Assembly: GCA_016794985.1 (NCBI GenBank)
Contig: JAEUIQ010000005.1
Coordinates: 62,001-126,000 of the forward strand
Source: Planctomycetaceae bacterium
Lineage (GTDB): Bacteria > Planctomycetota > Planctomycetia > Pirellulales > Pirellulaceae
Length of the DNA stretch: 64,000 nt
Direction of reading: 5' to 3'
Shown here: positions 56,369 through 64,000 of the stretch, piece by piece
Layout: each line of letters starts with the position of its first letter
Numbering within the stretch: the stretch's first letter is position 1
Position numbers and translations under genes: made by a program
The notes under the pieces: model-generated
The model's input: the letters and a program-made list of their open reading frames with translations, nothing else
Databases searched by the model: none
Told to the model about the DNA's origin: nothing

Positions 56369-57636
56369 GTTTCGTACTCTTTCCTCTGCAAAAGTGGGTC
56401 AAACGCTTTCAGCCTTGGGACGCCCGTCAATCCCTTCATTGATGAAATGGGGGGGCAGTACCAGAATCCGCCATCGAATTAAAGATTTTTTCAAATCGAG
56501 TTTGTAGATGAAGCCGCAAATGTTCGTTTCGCGGTTTCAAAACGGGAGCCCCCTCGTCGAGCGGGTGCTCGGCTCCAGACCCAGCCCAGGCTTCGTCGAT
56601 CCCAGACTTGCCAGGAGACATTGGCCTGTTTCGCTAGTTTTTAGCCCGCAATTGCGGCACTGGCATTGCGTTTTGATTGCTACGTGTGCACCGTCGACAA
56701 GGATCGATCCCTGAACGTCTAAGCGACAGAACTTGACTCGCGAGTACTTGCTGACTCGCAAGATGCCTGCGTGGGGCGGATTGCGGGTGTGCCCAGGCGG
56801 AGCGAAACCCGACGCCGATCGCTACGCTTCGATCCTTCGCGAGACCTATAAGAAGGCCAAAAACGCGTGGTCCCGAAAAGTAGATTGCGGTTTGTTCGCC
56901 GTGGACGGCAAGAAGTAACGCACGCGTTTTCTCGACCTACGAAGACGCAGAAGAGGCCACCCGCGGGGTCTTGTGTCGCTTCTGGGCCCGTTGGCCGAAC
57001 TTGCCGACGAATGTTTGTTATCGCAACGTCGCTCGACCGCAAGAAACATTCGCAACATCGTGAATGGTTGGCTTGCAGTCTCTGGCATGTGTTGGCACTT
57101 CTGTGATTTCCGTCGCGGGTGGTCCGTGAACGTCGCGACACGATCCACCGGCGAGCGCCGGTAGCTTCTCTTGCAGGCCTGCGATCTTGGCTTCCTAGTC
57201 ATCGGCTCGATCGGTGAAAAGCATGGTTTCACTGGCAATCGCGGCAATCTTCGATTCTTGGCGATCGCCGTCCATCCAGATTTTCGCTTGCTTGCGGTCG
57301 GCTGGGATCTGGCCTTGCTCGTTGGTCAACTCCGGCAGCTCTTCATTCACGGATTCGAACCGCGCGAGTATCGCTCGGTCTTCACAGGATGCACGAACAT
57401 GATTTTGCGCCTGCTGAGCGATCTTGCGAATTGGGTTGAGGTCAAAGAAGCGCGTCGAACGGAGACGTGTTTTGGCGATCGGTTGTTTTGATCGCTTTGA
57501 GTTGCTTTTTGACGGGCACAATTCGTTGCTCGACTTTCTGCCGTTCGCTTTCAAGCGTTGGCGCAGTGTCCATGACGATACGGAGCTTACCGCGTTTGGC
57601 AAGCAATCGAACCGCGTGCCGAAGCTAGTCCCGTGT
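56369..57636. other. Long gene-poor stretch, possible decayed coding DNA
   Basis: About 1.27 kb. Minus-strand frames contain fragments that look protein-like (a piece with CQCRNCG around 56650; KIAQQAQNHVRASCEDRAIL around 57400; after a stop and in the same direction EAKIAGLQEKLPALAG near 57160). These fragments are broken by stops and frame changes and were not assignable to a family. A mobile-element remnant is one possibility. Confidence 0.35.
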
Positions 57637-58347
57637 ATGTTTGTTGACGCGGGGAGCAAAATGGTCGATGATTTGAGCCAGATCGTCGGGGCGGCGAACG
57701 GTTCTCGAAGGGGACAGTATCCGTGGTTGTTTGGCTGGGACGGCCTGATGACCGGAGGTCTAAATCGCTTTCGTGACAAAATTCAGCGAATTCGTGCTGG
57801 GGCGAATGAACTGGGAGATTTCTTGGCCCGTGAGATTCACCCTGGTCCCAGTTCGATTGACGCTCGCGATTTTGGGTTATTATTAATGGCTGCCGATTAT
57901 GATCCATCGTTTTGTGTGTGGGTTGATTCGAGTCACTACTGGGCCGGCGAAAGTTGGTCCGCGCGATTCAATAGTCCCTTTGTTGCTTCCCGCCTCGTCG
58001 GAAGTCATGCCAAGAATTTTAAACTCTTTGGAGGAGCTTCGACGTTGATCATAAGTGAAGATTGGTCACGACGCGGCCATCCGTTTTGTGGACATGGGCA
58101 AGTTGAAGTCAACGTGGTCAACTACGCCAAGTTGCATTTGTCACTGGGAGTTGCCGATCGCTTTTGTGCGATCGCCGATGGTAAAGTTATGCCCATGAAT
58201 AGCGCAGCCGAAGACAGTATCTTCCCGCTGACCGCCCCGTCATCGCATCTTTGGGGAGCATGTAGTGGCGGGGTCCGTTGGGTCAACGAGGATTTGAGTG
58301 GAATGTCGCTCACTTCGGCGACGTCCACTGACGGGATGGCCAAATGA
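57637..58347 (+). CDS. Hypothetical protein, unrecognised
   Basis: About 236 residues from ATG 57637; the frame stays open upstream to 57424, and that part (KKRVERRRVLAIGCFDRFEL) is less convincing. The C-terminal half reads well as folded protein: FGLLLMAADYDPSFCVWVDS, YWAGESWSARFNSPFVASRL, HPFCGHGQVEVNVVNYAKLH. No signal peptide, membrane segment or catalytic motif was identified. The next gene begins 31 bases downstream on the same strand, so co-expression is possible. It should be read as unknown. Confidence 0.55.
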   Translation: MFVDAGSKMVDDLSQIVGAANGSRRGQYPWLFGWDGLMTGGLNRFRDKIQRIRAGANELGDFLAREIHPGPSSIDARDFGLLLMAADYDPSFCVWVDSSHYWAGESWSARFNSPFVASRLVGSHAKNFKLFGGASTLIISEDWSRRGHPFCGHGQVEVNVVNYAKLHLSLGVADRFCAIADGKVMPMNSAAEDSIFPLTAPSSHLWGACSGGVRWVNEDLSGMSLTSATSTDGMAK

Positions 58348-58378
58348 TTTTTGATTGGTTCGAATCAGGAGAGCTTTC

Positions 58379-58864
58379 ATGCCACTTTGCACCGACGTCC
58401 GGCTGTTAAAGTCGTGTAACCCCAAGTTTCCAAACCGCTGCATTGCGTGCTCTGGTCCTTCGCCCGATTCGTCAATCGGCGTGGGTGACCTTTCGGTGGG
58501 GTGGTTTTCGTTTCTTACCGACATTCCGGAAGGGTGGAGCAGTGTCAATGTGCCGATCCACTCCGTCTGCAAGCGACCGTTTCGGCTTCGTCGCTGGGCA
58601 ACTCGCCTCGGGTATCTTGCCCTCGCATTTGTACTTTGGTGGTTCCTCGGCGAGTCTATCGTTGCGATTCTGCCGAAGGGCTTGGAACGGATTGGTACCA
58701 AAGTGATACTGGTCCTGATGCTTGCTCCTGTCATTATCATCGAGATGTTCCGTCCGCCTCGCTTCGACATCACCGTTGGCAAGTACGAAGTCACGTTTGA
58801 GTTTGCAGATCCGGATTACGCGGCTGCGTTTGCGGTGCTCAATCGGGCTGGTTTATTGAAGTGA
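58379..58864 (+). CDS. Hypothetical membrane protein
   Basis: 161 residues. A Cys/Pro-rich N-terminal part (LKSCNPKFPNRCIACSGPSP) may bind metal. Two hydrophobic segments follow at about 76-94 (TRLGYLALAFVLWWFLGESI) and 101-118 (KVILVLMLAPVIIIEMF), and a charged C-terminus (GKYEVTFEFADPDYAAAFAV). AGGAGAG at 5-6 bases before the ATG at 58379 supports the start. The upstream unknown gene ends 31 bases before. Function unknown. Confidence 0.7.
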   Translation: MPLCTDVRLLKSCNPKFPNRCIACSGPSPDSSIGVGDLSVGWFSFLTDIPEGWSSVNVPIHSVCKRPFRLRRWATRLGYLALAFVLWWFLGESIVAILPKGLERIGTKVILVLMLAPVIIIEMFRPPRFDITVGKYEVTFEFADPDYAAAFAVLNRAGLLK

Positions 58865-59131
58865 ACGAATGTTGCAACATTGGACTTCGTGGAGGTCGGG
58901 TTTGCGGCGGACCAATCGGTTGGACGGTTAGGACCGGAACCGAAGATCTGCGGTTGTCGAAAGCAATGATAAGTTCTGCAGACTTGATACAATTCCATTT
59001 TATGAAAGGCCGTGTTCTCCGAAATCGAAGACCTCGACGAAGTCACTCGGACGTTGACTTTGCGCTCCGTAGCAATTGAAATCCAGGGTCTTCTTTAACG
59101 TTATGTTGCGGCCTCGGATTGATAAGCCATA

Positions 59132-59617
59132 GTGAACATTGAATCAGCAAACAACCGCGTTCGAGTCTTCTCAGCTCCTCGGCAATTCGACGTGGTGACA
59201 CTGTTAGTAGTAACGGCAGCGTACGCCGTTGGTTTTGCTGTGCTACGGGCTGTGAGTTTCCCTCCGGTTGGGGCAGTGATTGTTGCAGCGTTCTTCACTG
59301 CCGTGGCATTGGGGCAATCGCTGGTCTTCGACGGCACGCATCCCCGAATCGCCTCGGCGGTAGTTGGATTCGTTTTCACGCTGATTGCAATGCTTTTTCA
59401 GCTTCCGATCCAATCACACGTTCTGAGTGGAGAGGATTTACTTGCGCTTGCGTTTTATTGTCTTATCTTTGGGTCGTTCTTTGGCTACTTTGCCGGCGTC
59501 CTCGTGGGATTCGTGTTCATGATCGCACATTGGGTTCGGTTACTGGTTGCTGGTGAGCAAATAAATCACCATCCAGCGAACGAACAACCCGATGGAACAT
59601 CTGGGAACACGGAGTGA
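59132..59617 (+). CDS. Small multi-pass membrane protein, unknown
   Basis: 161 residues from a GTG start. Four hydrophobic segments are seen (about 20-40 VVTLLVVTAAYAVGFAVLRA, 46-62, 75-95 ASAVVGFVFTLIAMLFQLPI, 105-140 LLALAFYCLIFGSFFGYFAG). The ends are polar (HHPANEQPDGTSGNTE). It lies between two unknown membrane proteins. No family was recognised. Confidence 0.65.
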   Translation: MNIESANNRVRVFSAPRQFDVVTLLVVTAAYAVGFAVLRAVSFPPVGAVIVAAFFTAVALGQSLVFDGTHPRIASAVVGFVFTLIAMLFQLPIQSHVLSGEDLLALAFYCLIFGSFFGYFAGVLVGFVFMIAHWVRLLVAGEQINHHPANEQPDGTSGNTE

Positions 59618-59739
59618 ATCGTGCGCTTTCCGTTCTTCCAAAAATACAGCGAACGATTTTAGCCTATTCGAGGTGATCTCGAACGGTTGGCTAAGCCGGA
59701 GGGGCAGAACGCTTCGCTGGGCGATATCGTCGTGGTACT

Positions 59740-60366
59740 TTACGAGCGATTGGGAAAATTGGCTTTGACGTGCGGCTTGGCAAGATAAAAGGCTGCCCAA
59801 ATGTAGAAAGCCTCTTTGGCCAGAAACCAAACTCCGGTGAAGGCCAGCCCGACAAAGCTGAAGATGCTTGCAATCGCACTCCCAGTACCCCCAGATAGGC
59901 CACTCATCGCTTTTTCCATGACGGGGATCGTTTGCAATTGCAACATGACGATTAAAATCAGGTAGAACAATTCCAACACAACGCCCATCCAACAGGCCGT
60001 TCGGAGCAACGCCGAGTTGACGCGCCGTAAGACGAGAATACTCCCAACAATCAAGAGAGTGGAGACAATGAGGTTCAGCGGCAGCAAGATCGCCTTCGGA
60101 ATTCGATAAGCGTCCTGAATCGCCTGGAGGCTTTCTTGCATTTCTGCATAAGGTTGTTGCATACCCATTCCTGACACGTAATCGATTTGGTCGCCAAACA
60201 AGAGATCGACCAGACCGCCAATGACTGCAGCAATTCCTATGACACCTAAAAATATAGCGATCGCCGCGATCGGAATGAGCCCCAAGGCTCGATTTGGATC
60301 AACCGGAGCGTACGCCGATTGTGGAGGATTTTCCGGTGACGAAGAGCTGCTTTCTGTGGCCGACAT
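59740..60366 (-). CDS. Small membrane protein with Pro-rich N-terminus
   Basis: 208 residues starting MSATESSSSSPENPPQSAYA, with hydrophobic segments at about 28-50 (GLIPIAAIAIFLGVIGIAAV), 92-112 (AILLPLNLIVSTLLIVGSIL), 120-142 (LRTACWMGVVLELFYLILIV) and 160-195 (IASIFSFVGLAFTGVWFLAK). Charged/polar N-terminus with Pro resembles other planctomycete small membrane proteins. Its stop converges on the protein ending at 59617. Function unknown. Confidence 0.8.
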   Translation of the reverse strand: MSATESSSSSPENPPQSAYAPVDPNRALGLIPIAAIAIFLGVIGIAAVIGGLVDLLFGDQIDYVSGMGMQQPYAEMQESLQAIQDAYRIPKAILLPLNLIVSTLLIVGSILVLRRVNSALLRTACWMGVVLELFYLILIVMLQLQTIPVMEKAMSGLSGGTGSAIASIFSFVGLAFTGVWFLAKEAFYIWAAFYLAKPHVKANFPNRS

Positions 60367-61537
60367 GCGCAGTTCCTTGAAAATCTGGGTGCAGCAATCT
60401 TGTGAAGCTTCGGATGCGAAACCTTCCAGCGGAGCAACGTGTCATTCCATTGCGATCGTTACGCCTAGAAATGATGACACAAGCGGGGGTCGAGCATAGC
60501 AGGTTTCGAGCAGCACACAAGCTCGCCTAAAGGTGTTCGTGTATCGCAATTTCTTGGGCTGTCACTCGATTCTCGTCAAGTGTGTCTCCCGTTTCAACAA
60601 ACAAAGAAAGTTTGGCCGTTGTCGCGTCACAGTTTGGATTTTTGACGGTCGTGTCGTTGGGGAGTTTCGAAGTGGACACGATCAATTTAGGAGCGGAACA
60701 TGAAACGACTGAGCATGCTTCTGGTTGTATTGGGCAATTGCCGGTTGTTGAATCCTTCTCGCCAGCGGCTCGTGCGGCTTAATAGTTCCGTTTCATCCCG
60801 TTCGAAAGTGGTGTGGATGAACCGATCGTCGGCATCAAATGTTGTCGCGACCGGTTCGGAACTGAAATAACAGGCCGCTGATCGACGAGGATTGGAAAAA
60901 GTGGAGGCGACACAATCGATGAAGTGGTTGCCTGCCCATAACGCCGAACTGGGTAGCCGATTCATAGAAATGACAACGGCCCAGTTTGCTGACTTGTAGC
61001 ACCTCGTGCCGGGATTCACGCTGTCAGGGACTGGAGACGCCTACCGCAGCATCTATCTCCTGGGTTGGAACTCAGAGATCCCAGGCCTTACGGAGCCATG
61101 ACCTGGTCTCACCGGATCGCCACCGAAAGTAGGCGAATGAATCTGGGCCAACGAATGTTGCGCGTCGTGTCGAAGCCGCACCCGACCAATGACTCTGGTG
61201 GGCAAAATGTCGAATCGGACTGCCGACCGATTGATACCAGTAGGTCGTGACGCTCTTGTAAATCTGGGTAAGTGCAAATCCATGTTCCCTACGGCCACTT
61301 CTCCGAACCAGTCCTTAAATCTTCCCGGGATTTCCGATCACAAATTCCAGTGACGAAGCTTGGGGTCGGTGGCTGGATTTCTGACGAGTCGAAATTGGCT
61401 CCCCAGCTTTTCGTTGCAAGATACGGGATTATTATAGAAATCGGTTGATTTGCTGAGACAAGTTTGAAATTGTTGCGCCTGACTACTAATCGAGTTGACG
61501 CTCAAGTTTCAATTCACTCCCCGATTGAATATCGACA
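60367..61537. other. Long gene-free region with one tiny ORF
   Basis: About 1.17 kb separates the membrane protein start from the kinase-WD40 start. No known RNA, repeat or regulatory motif was recognised. One 57-codon frame at 60700-60870 has a good Shine-Dalgarno and is listed separately. Confidence 0.4.
60700..60870 (+). CDS. Doubtful 56-residue ORF with strong ribosome binding site
   Basis: AGGAG lies 6 bases before an ATG that opens a frame starting MKRLSMLLVVLGNC, which resembles a lipoprotein-type signal peptide (hydrophobic run then Cys). The rest (RLLNPSRQRLVRLN...) does not look like a folded protein, so it may be a frameshifted remnant. Size alone makes it uncertain. Confidence 0.3.
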   Translation: MKRLSMLLVVLGNCRLLNPSRQRLVRLNSSVSSRSKVVWMNRSSASNVVATGSELK

Positions 61538-64000
61538 ATGACGGATGCTGCTGGACCGGAACCGTTGGAACGAGAACTGCTGTTGGCAATGCTTGACTTG
61601 CCAGCTCACGCGCGTGAGGCTTTTTTGGATAAAGCCTGCGGAGCAAATTTGGATCTGAAGGAACGCGTAAGGCAGTTGGTTCGCAGCGCGGAAGAGTCGG
61701 ACAGTTTCATGGAGTTACCTGCTGTCGATTTACATGCCAGCGCCCACCGAGAACGTGTCGAGGTCGGAGCTCAAATTGGCCGTTATCGTCTGATGGAACA
61801 AATTGGCGAAGGCGGGATGGGCTTGGTCTTTGTCGCCGAGCAAACGGAGCCGATCGCTCGCCGGGTAGCCTTGAAGGTCATCAAGCCCGGCATGGATTCG
61901 AAGCTGGTGATTGCACGTTTCGAAGCCGAACGTCAAGCTTTGGCCCTCATGGATCACCCGCACATCTCGCGCGTTCTTGACGCGGGAACAACGCCAAGCG
62001 GGCTGCCCTACTTTGTAATGGAGTTGGTTCGCGGCATGACGATCACGAAATATTGTGATCAAGCCAAAGTTGGCGTGGCGGACCGACTGCGACTGTTTCA
62101 AGATGTTTGCGATGCCGTACAACATGCCCATCAAAAGGGAATCATTCATCGCGACTTGAAGCCCAGCAACATTCTCGTGACGCTTCACGATGGAAAGCCC
62201 GTTGTCAAGGTCATTGATTTTGGGGTAGCCAAGGCGCTGCACCAAACCCTAACTCAGAAAACGATATACACCGCGTTGAATCAAGTGTTGGGTACGCCTC
62301 ACTACATGAGTCCTGAGCAATTGGAGTTAAGCGGTCTAGATATTGACACGCGGAGCGACATCTACTCCCTTGGAGTCCTGCTGTATGAGTTACTCGCGGG
62401 CACCTTGCCGTTCGATCGAGAGCGGCTGATCACGTCCGGTTTCGACGAAATGCGGCGAATCATTCGTGAAGAAGAACCGCCTCGGCCCAGTCAACGTGTG
62501 ACCACGCTTCCCGCGGCAACTCGTTCAACCGTCGCCGAAATGCGGGGACTGGATCATCGAGAGCTCTTCCAGAAGATCAAGAACGAACTCGATTGGATCA
62601 CACTAAAGTCTTTATCCAAAGATCGATCACGACGATACAGTTCTGCTTCCGAATTTGCGGCCGACATACAACGGTACTTGGATGACGTTCCGGTGCTGGC
62701 CTGCCCGCCATCTTATGGTTACTTGGCCACCAAATTTATTCGCAAACATCGCGCGACGATCGTGCCAGTGGTTTTGCTGGCGGCTTCCTTGGTCATCGGC
62801 ACCATTGTGAGCATTCAACAAGCGATTCGCGCATCCAGCGCCGAACGTGAAGCTGGCGTACGATTGAAAGAGTTGACGATTGAACAAACTCGAACCAACG
62901 AGGCATTGACAGCCTACAAGGCTGCCGAAGCAACTCAACGGGAGTTGCGTGTCGAAGCGGAACGGTCGGCGGATGTCGCGAAACAAGCGGCTGAAAATGA
63001 AAAGACGCTTCGTGAACAGATCGAGGCGTCTCGTCGCGAGGCCGAATGGAATCTGTATGTTGCAAAGCTTGGCAACATGCAAACGGCGTTTGATGAACAG
63101 AATTTCGGCAGACTCCGAACACTTTTACGCGAATCCGAACCCAAGCCTGGCGAGTCCGACTTTCGTGGCTGGGAGTGGCGCTTCTTGTGGCATTGCACGA
63201 CCTTGGCTTCAAGTAGGTTGCTTTCGGCGGACAACCATTATCCTTACCGAATTGTCGCTTACAGTCCGACAAGTCATGAACTAGCGGCTTATGGCTTTCC
63301 GAATTTTATTGAAATCTGGGATCCGGATAAGCGAACTCGGCTGCGGCGTTTTCCTTGCGACGCACCTTTTGAAGAGGTTCGATGGTCGCCGGACGGCAAG
63401 TACATCGCTTATGGTGTGGCCAATACCTTGGAATGTGTGGTGTTGGACAGTCGCGACGGCACCGTCGTGTGGAGGTGCCAACCATTAGAGTCTCGTCAAG
63501 GAGTTTTTGGGGCAACGACCATTGGTGGTCTAAGTTGGCATTCGAACAGTCAGCGTCTAGCGATTGGGAGCAAGTTCGGAGACATTGCAACGGTCAATAT
63601 CGTGGATCAAACGACTTCGATCCTTTATCACGCAGACGAAGAAGAGTCTTTGCAAGATATTTCTTGGCATCCGGCGGACGATCGAATTCTTGTCGGCATG
63701 CGAGGTGGGAAGCGTTTGATTATCGATACGAGTAACAAGTCTCGGCAGAGTCTGGAGGATTTGGGCGATTATTTTGGCGTTGCGACCGCCTGGAGCCCGA
63801 GTGGCAAAGTTCTGGCTACATCCGAGGGAAGCAAAATTCGAATCGCGACGGACGCGGGGCAAGCGATTGCGGAGTTAAGTGGGCATACCGCTTCGGTGAC
63901 GGATCTCGAGTGGGTCGATGATCGACAACTGATTTCATCGTCGATCGACCACTCGATCCGACTCTGGAATATTGACGAAAAGTCTCAAAAGCGAACATGG
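61538..64000 (+). CDS. Ser/Thr protein kinase with WD40 repeats, C-terminus outside window
   Basis: The frame is open for 821 codons from ATG 61538 to the window edge, so it is partial. The kinase domain has glycine loop IGEGGMGLVF (about 88-97), VALKVIKPG (Lys near 112), HRDLKPSNILV (about 203), DFG intact in KVIDFGVAKAL (about 226) and GTPHYMSPEQLELSGLDIDT. Near 405-428 lies one membrane segment (IVPVVLLAASLVIGTIVSIQ), then a charged coiled-coil stretch (about 430-500) and WD40-type blades from about 540 (VRWSPDGKYIAYGVANTLEC, WHPADDRILVGM, TDLEWVDDRQLISSSIDHSI). Such kinases are typical of planctomycetes. Start is unforced; SAEESDSFM precedes the kinase domain. Confidence 0.92.
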   Translation, partial: MTDAAGPEPLERELLLAMLDLPAHAREAFLDKACGANLDLKERVRQLVRSAEESDSFMELPAVDLHASAHRERVEVGAQIGRYRLMEQIGEGGMGLVFVAEQTEPIARRVALKVIKPGMDSKLVIARFEAERQALALMDHPHISRVLDAGTTPSGLPYFVMELVRGMTITKYCDQAKVGVADRLRLFQDVCDAVQHAHQKGIIHRDLKPSNILVTLHDGKPVVKVIDFGVAKALHQTLTQKTIYTALNQVLGTPHYMSPEQLELSGLDIDTRSDIYSLGVLLYELLAGTLPFDRERLITSGFDEMRRIIREEEPPRPSQRVTTLPAATRSTVAEMRGLDHRELFQKIKNELDWITLKSLSKDRSRRYSSASEFAADIQRYLDDVPVLACPPSYGYLATKFIRKHRATIVPVVLLAASLVIGTIVSIQQAIRASSAEREAGVRLKELTIEQTRTNEALTAYKAAEATQRELRVEAERSADVAKQAAENEKTLREQIEASRREAEWNLYVAKLGNMQTAFDEQNFGRLRTLLRESEPKPGESDFRGWEWRFLWHCTTLASSRLLSADNHYPYRIVAYSPTSHELAAYGFPNFIEIWDPDKRTRLRRFPCDAPFEEVRWSPDGKYIAYGVANTLECVVLDSRDGTVVWRCQPLESRQGVFGATTIGGLSWHSNSQRLAIGSKFGDIATVNIVDQTTSILYHADEEESLQDISWHPADDRILVGMRGGKRLIIDTSNKSRQSLEDLGDYFGVATAWSPSGKVLATSEGSKIRIATDAGQAIAELSGHTASVTDLEWVDDRQLISSSIDHSIRLWNIDEKSQKRTW

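Overview
The window looks like chromosomal DNA of a planctomycete, probably from the Pirellulales (Rhodopirellula/Blastopirellula type). This rests on gene content: an SHD1-domain secreted protein, a DUF1598 protein, several secreted PQQ-type beta-propellers, two ECF sigma factors each placed next to regulatory or signalling genes, Ser/Thr kinases with TPR or WD40 tails (one with DFN in place of DFG), small membrane proteins starting MANPYxTP, and a 2.1-kb-codon exported protein. This is inferred from remembered families; no database was searched. No rRNA, tRNA, CRISPR array, phage or intact insertion sequence was recognised.

Layout. 0.1-8.9 kb: SHD1 protein and class V aminotransferase (minus), a DUF4328-like membrane protein, PPK2 polyphosphate kinase, and a UvrA paralogue shortened after its first zinc module. 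9-13 kb: Tat-exported PhoX-like protein and a DUF1598 protein ended by a clear terminator. 13-18.6 kb (minus): thioredoxin/YHS-like secreted protein, then a set reading ECF sigma, anti-sigma-like membrane protein, PDZ lipoprotein, PQQ propeller. 18.7-23.3 kb (plus): aldose epimerase, nucleotide-sugar epimerase, membrane glycosyltransferase and an unknown protein. 23.6-27.9 kb: aceE-aceF, the E1 and E2 parts of pyruvate dehydrogenase, without E3.

28-29.5 kb is a gene-free tandem array of 12 units of about 127 bp, each carrying a long imperfect hairpin. It lies between aceF and the end of the giant exported-protein gene (29.8-36.1 kb). 36.4-47.5 kb is mostly housekeeping: PQQ propeller, CYTH enzyme, zinc-ribbon TPR protein, CinA with a decayed amidase centre, anchored sialidase-like propeller, ribosomal protein S20, a CobA-HemD fusion followed closely by a MazG-like enzyme, a small membrane protein, and a Gfo/Idh/MocA dehydrogenase.

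47.5-49.6 kb is a second gene-free repeat region: a 16-bp iteron-like run just upstream of the dehydrogenase and three 260-bp units, each with a long hairpin whose arms show one compensatory change. 49.6-56.4 kb (minus) is a probable signalling/secretion cluster: RTX-like secreted protein, ECF sigma, Ser/Thr kinase with TPRs (overlapping the sigma gene by ATGA), and a matrixin-like secreted protein that has lost zinc-ligand histidines. 56.4-61.5 kb holds apparently decayed sequence and four small unknown, mostly membrane, proteins. The window ends inside a Ser/Thr kinase-WD40 gene.

The strongest candidates for something undescribed are the two tandem arrays of structured palindromic units and the sigma-kinase-degenerate protease cluster.
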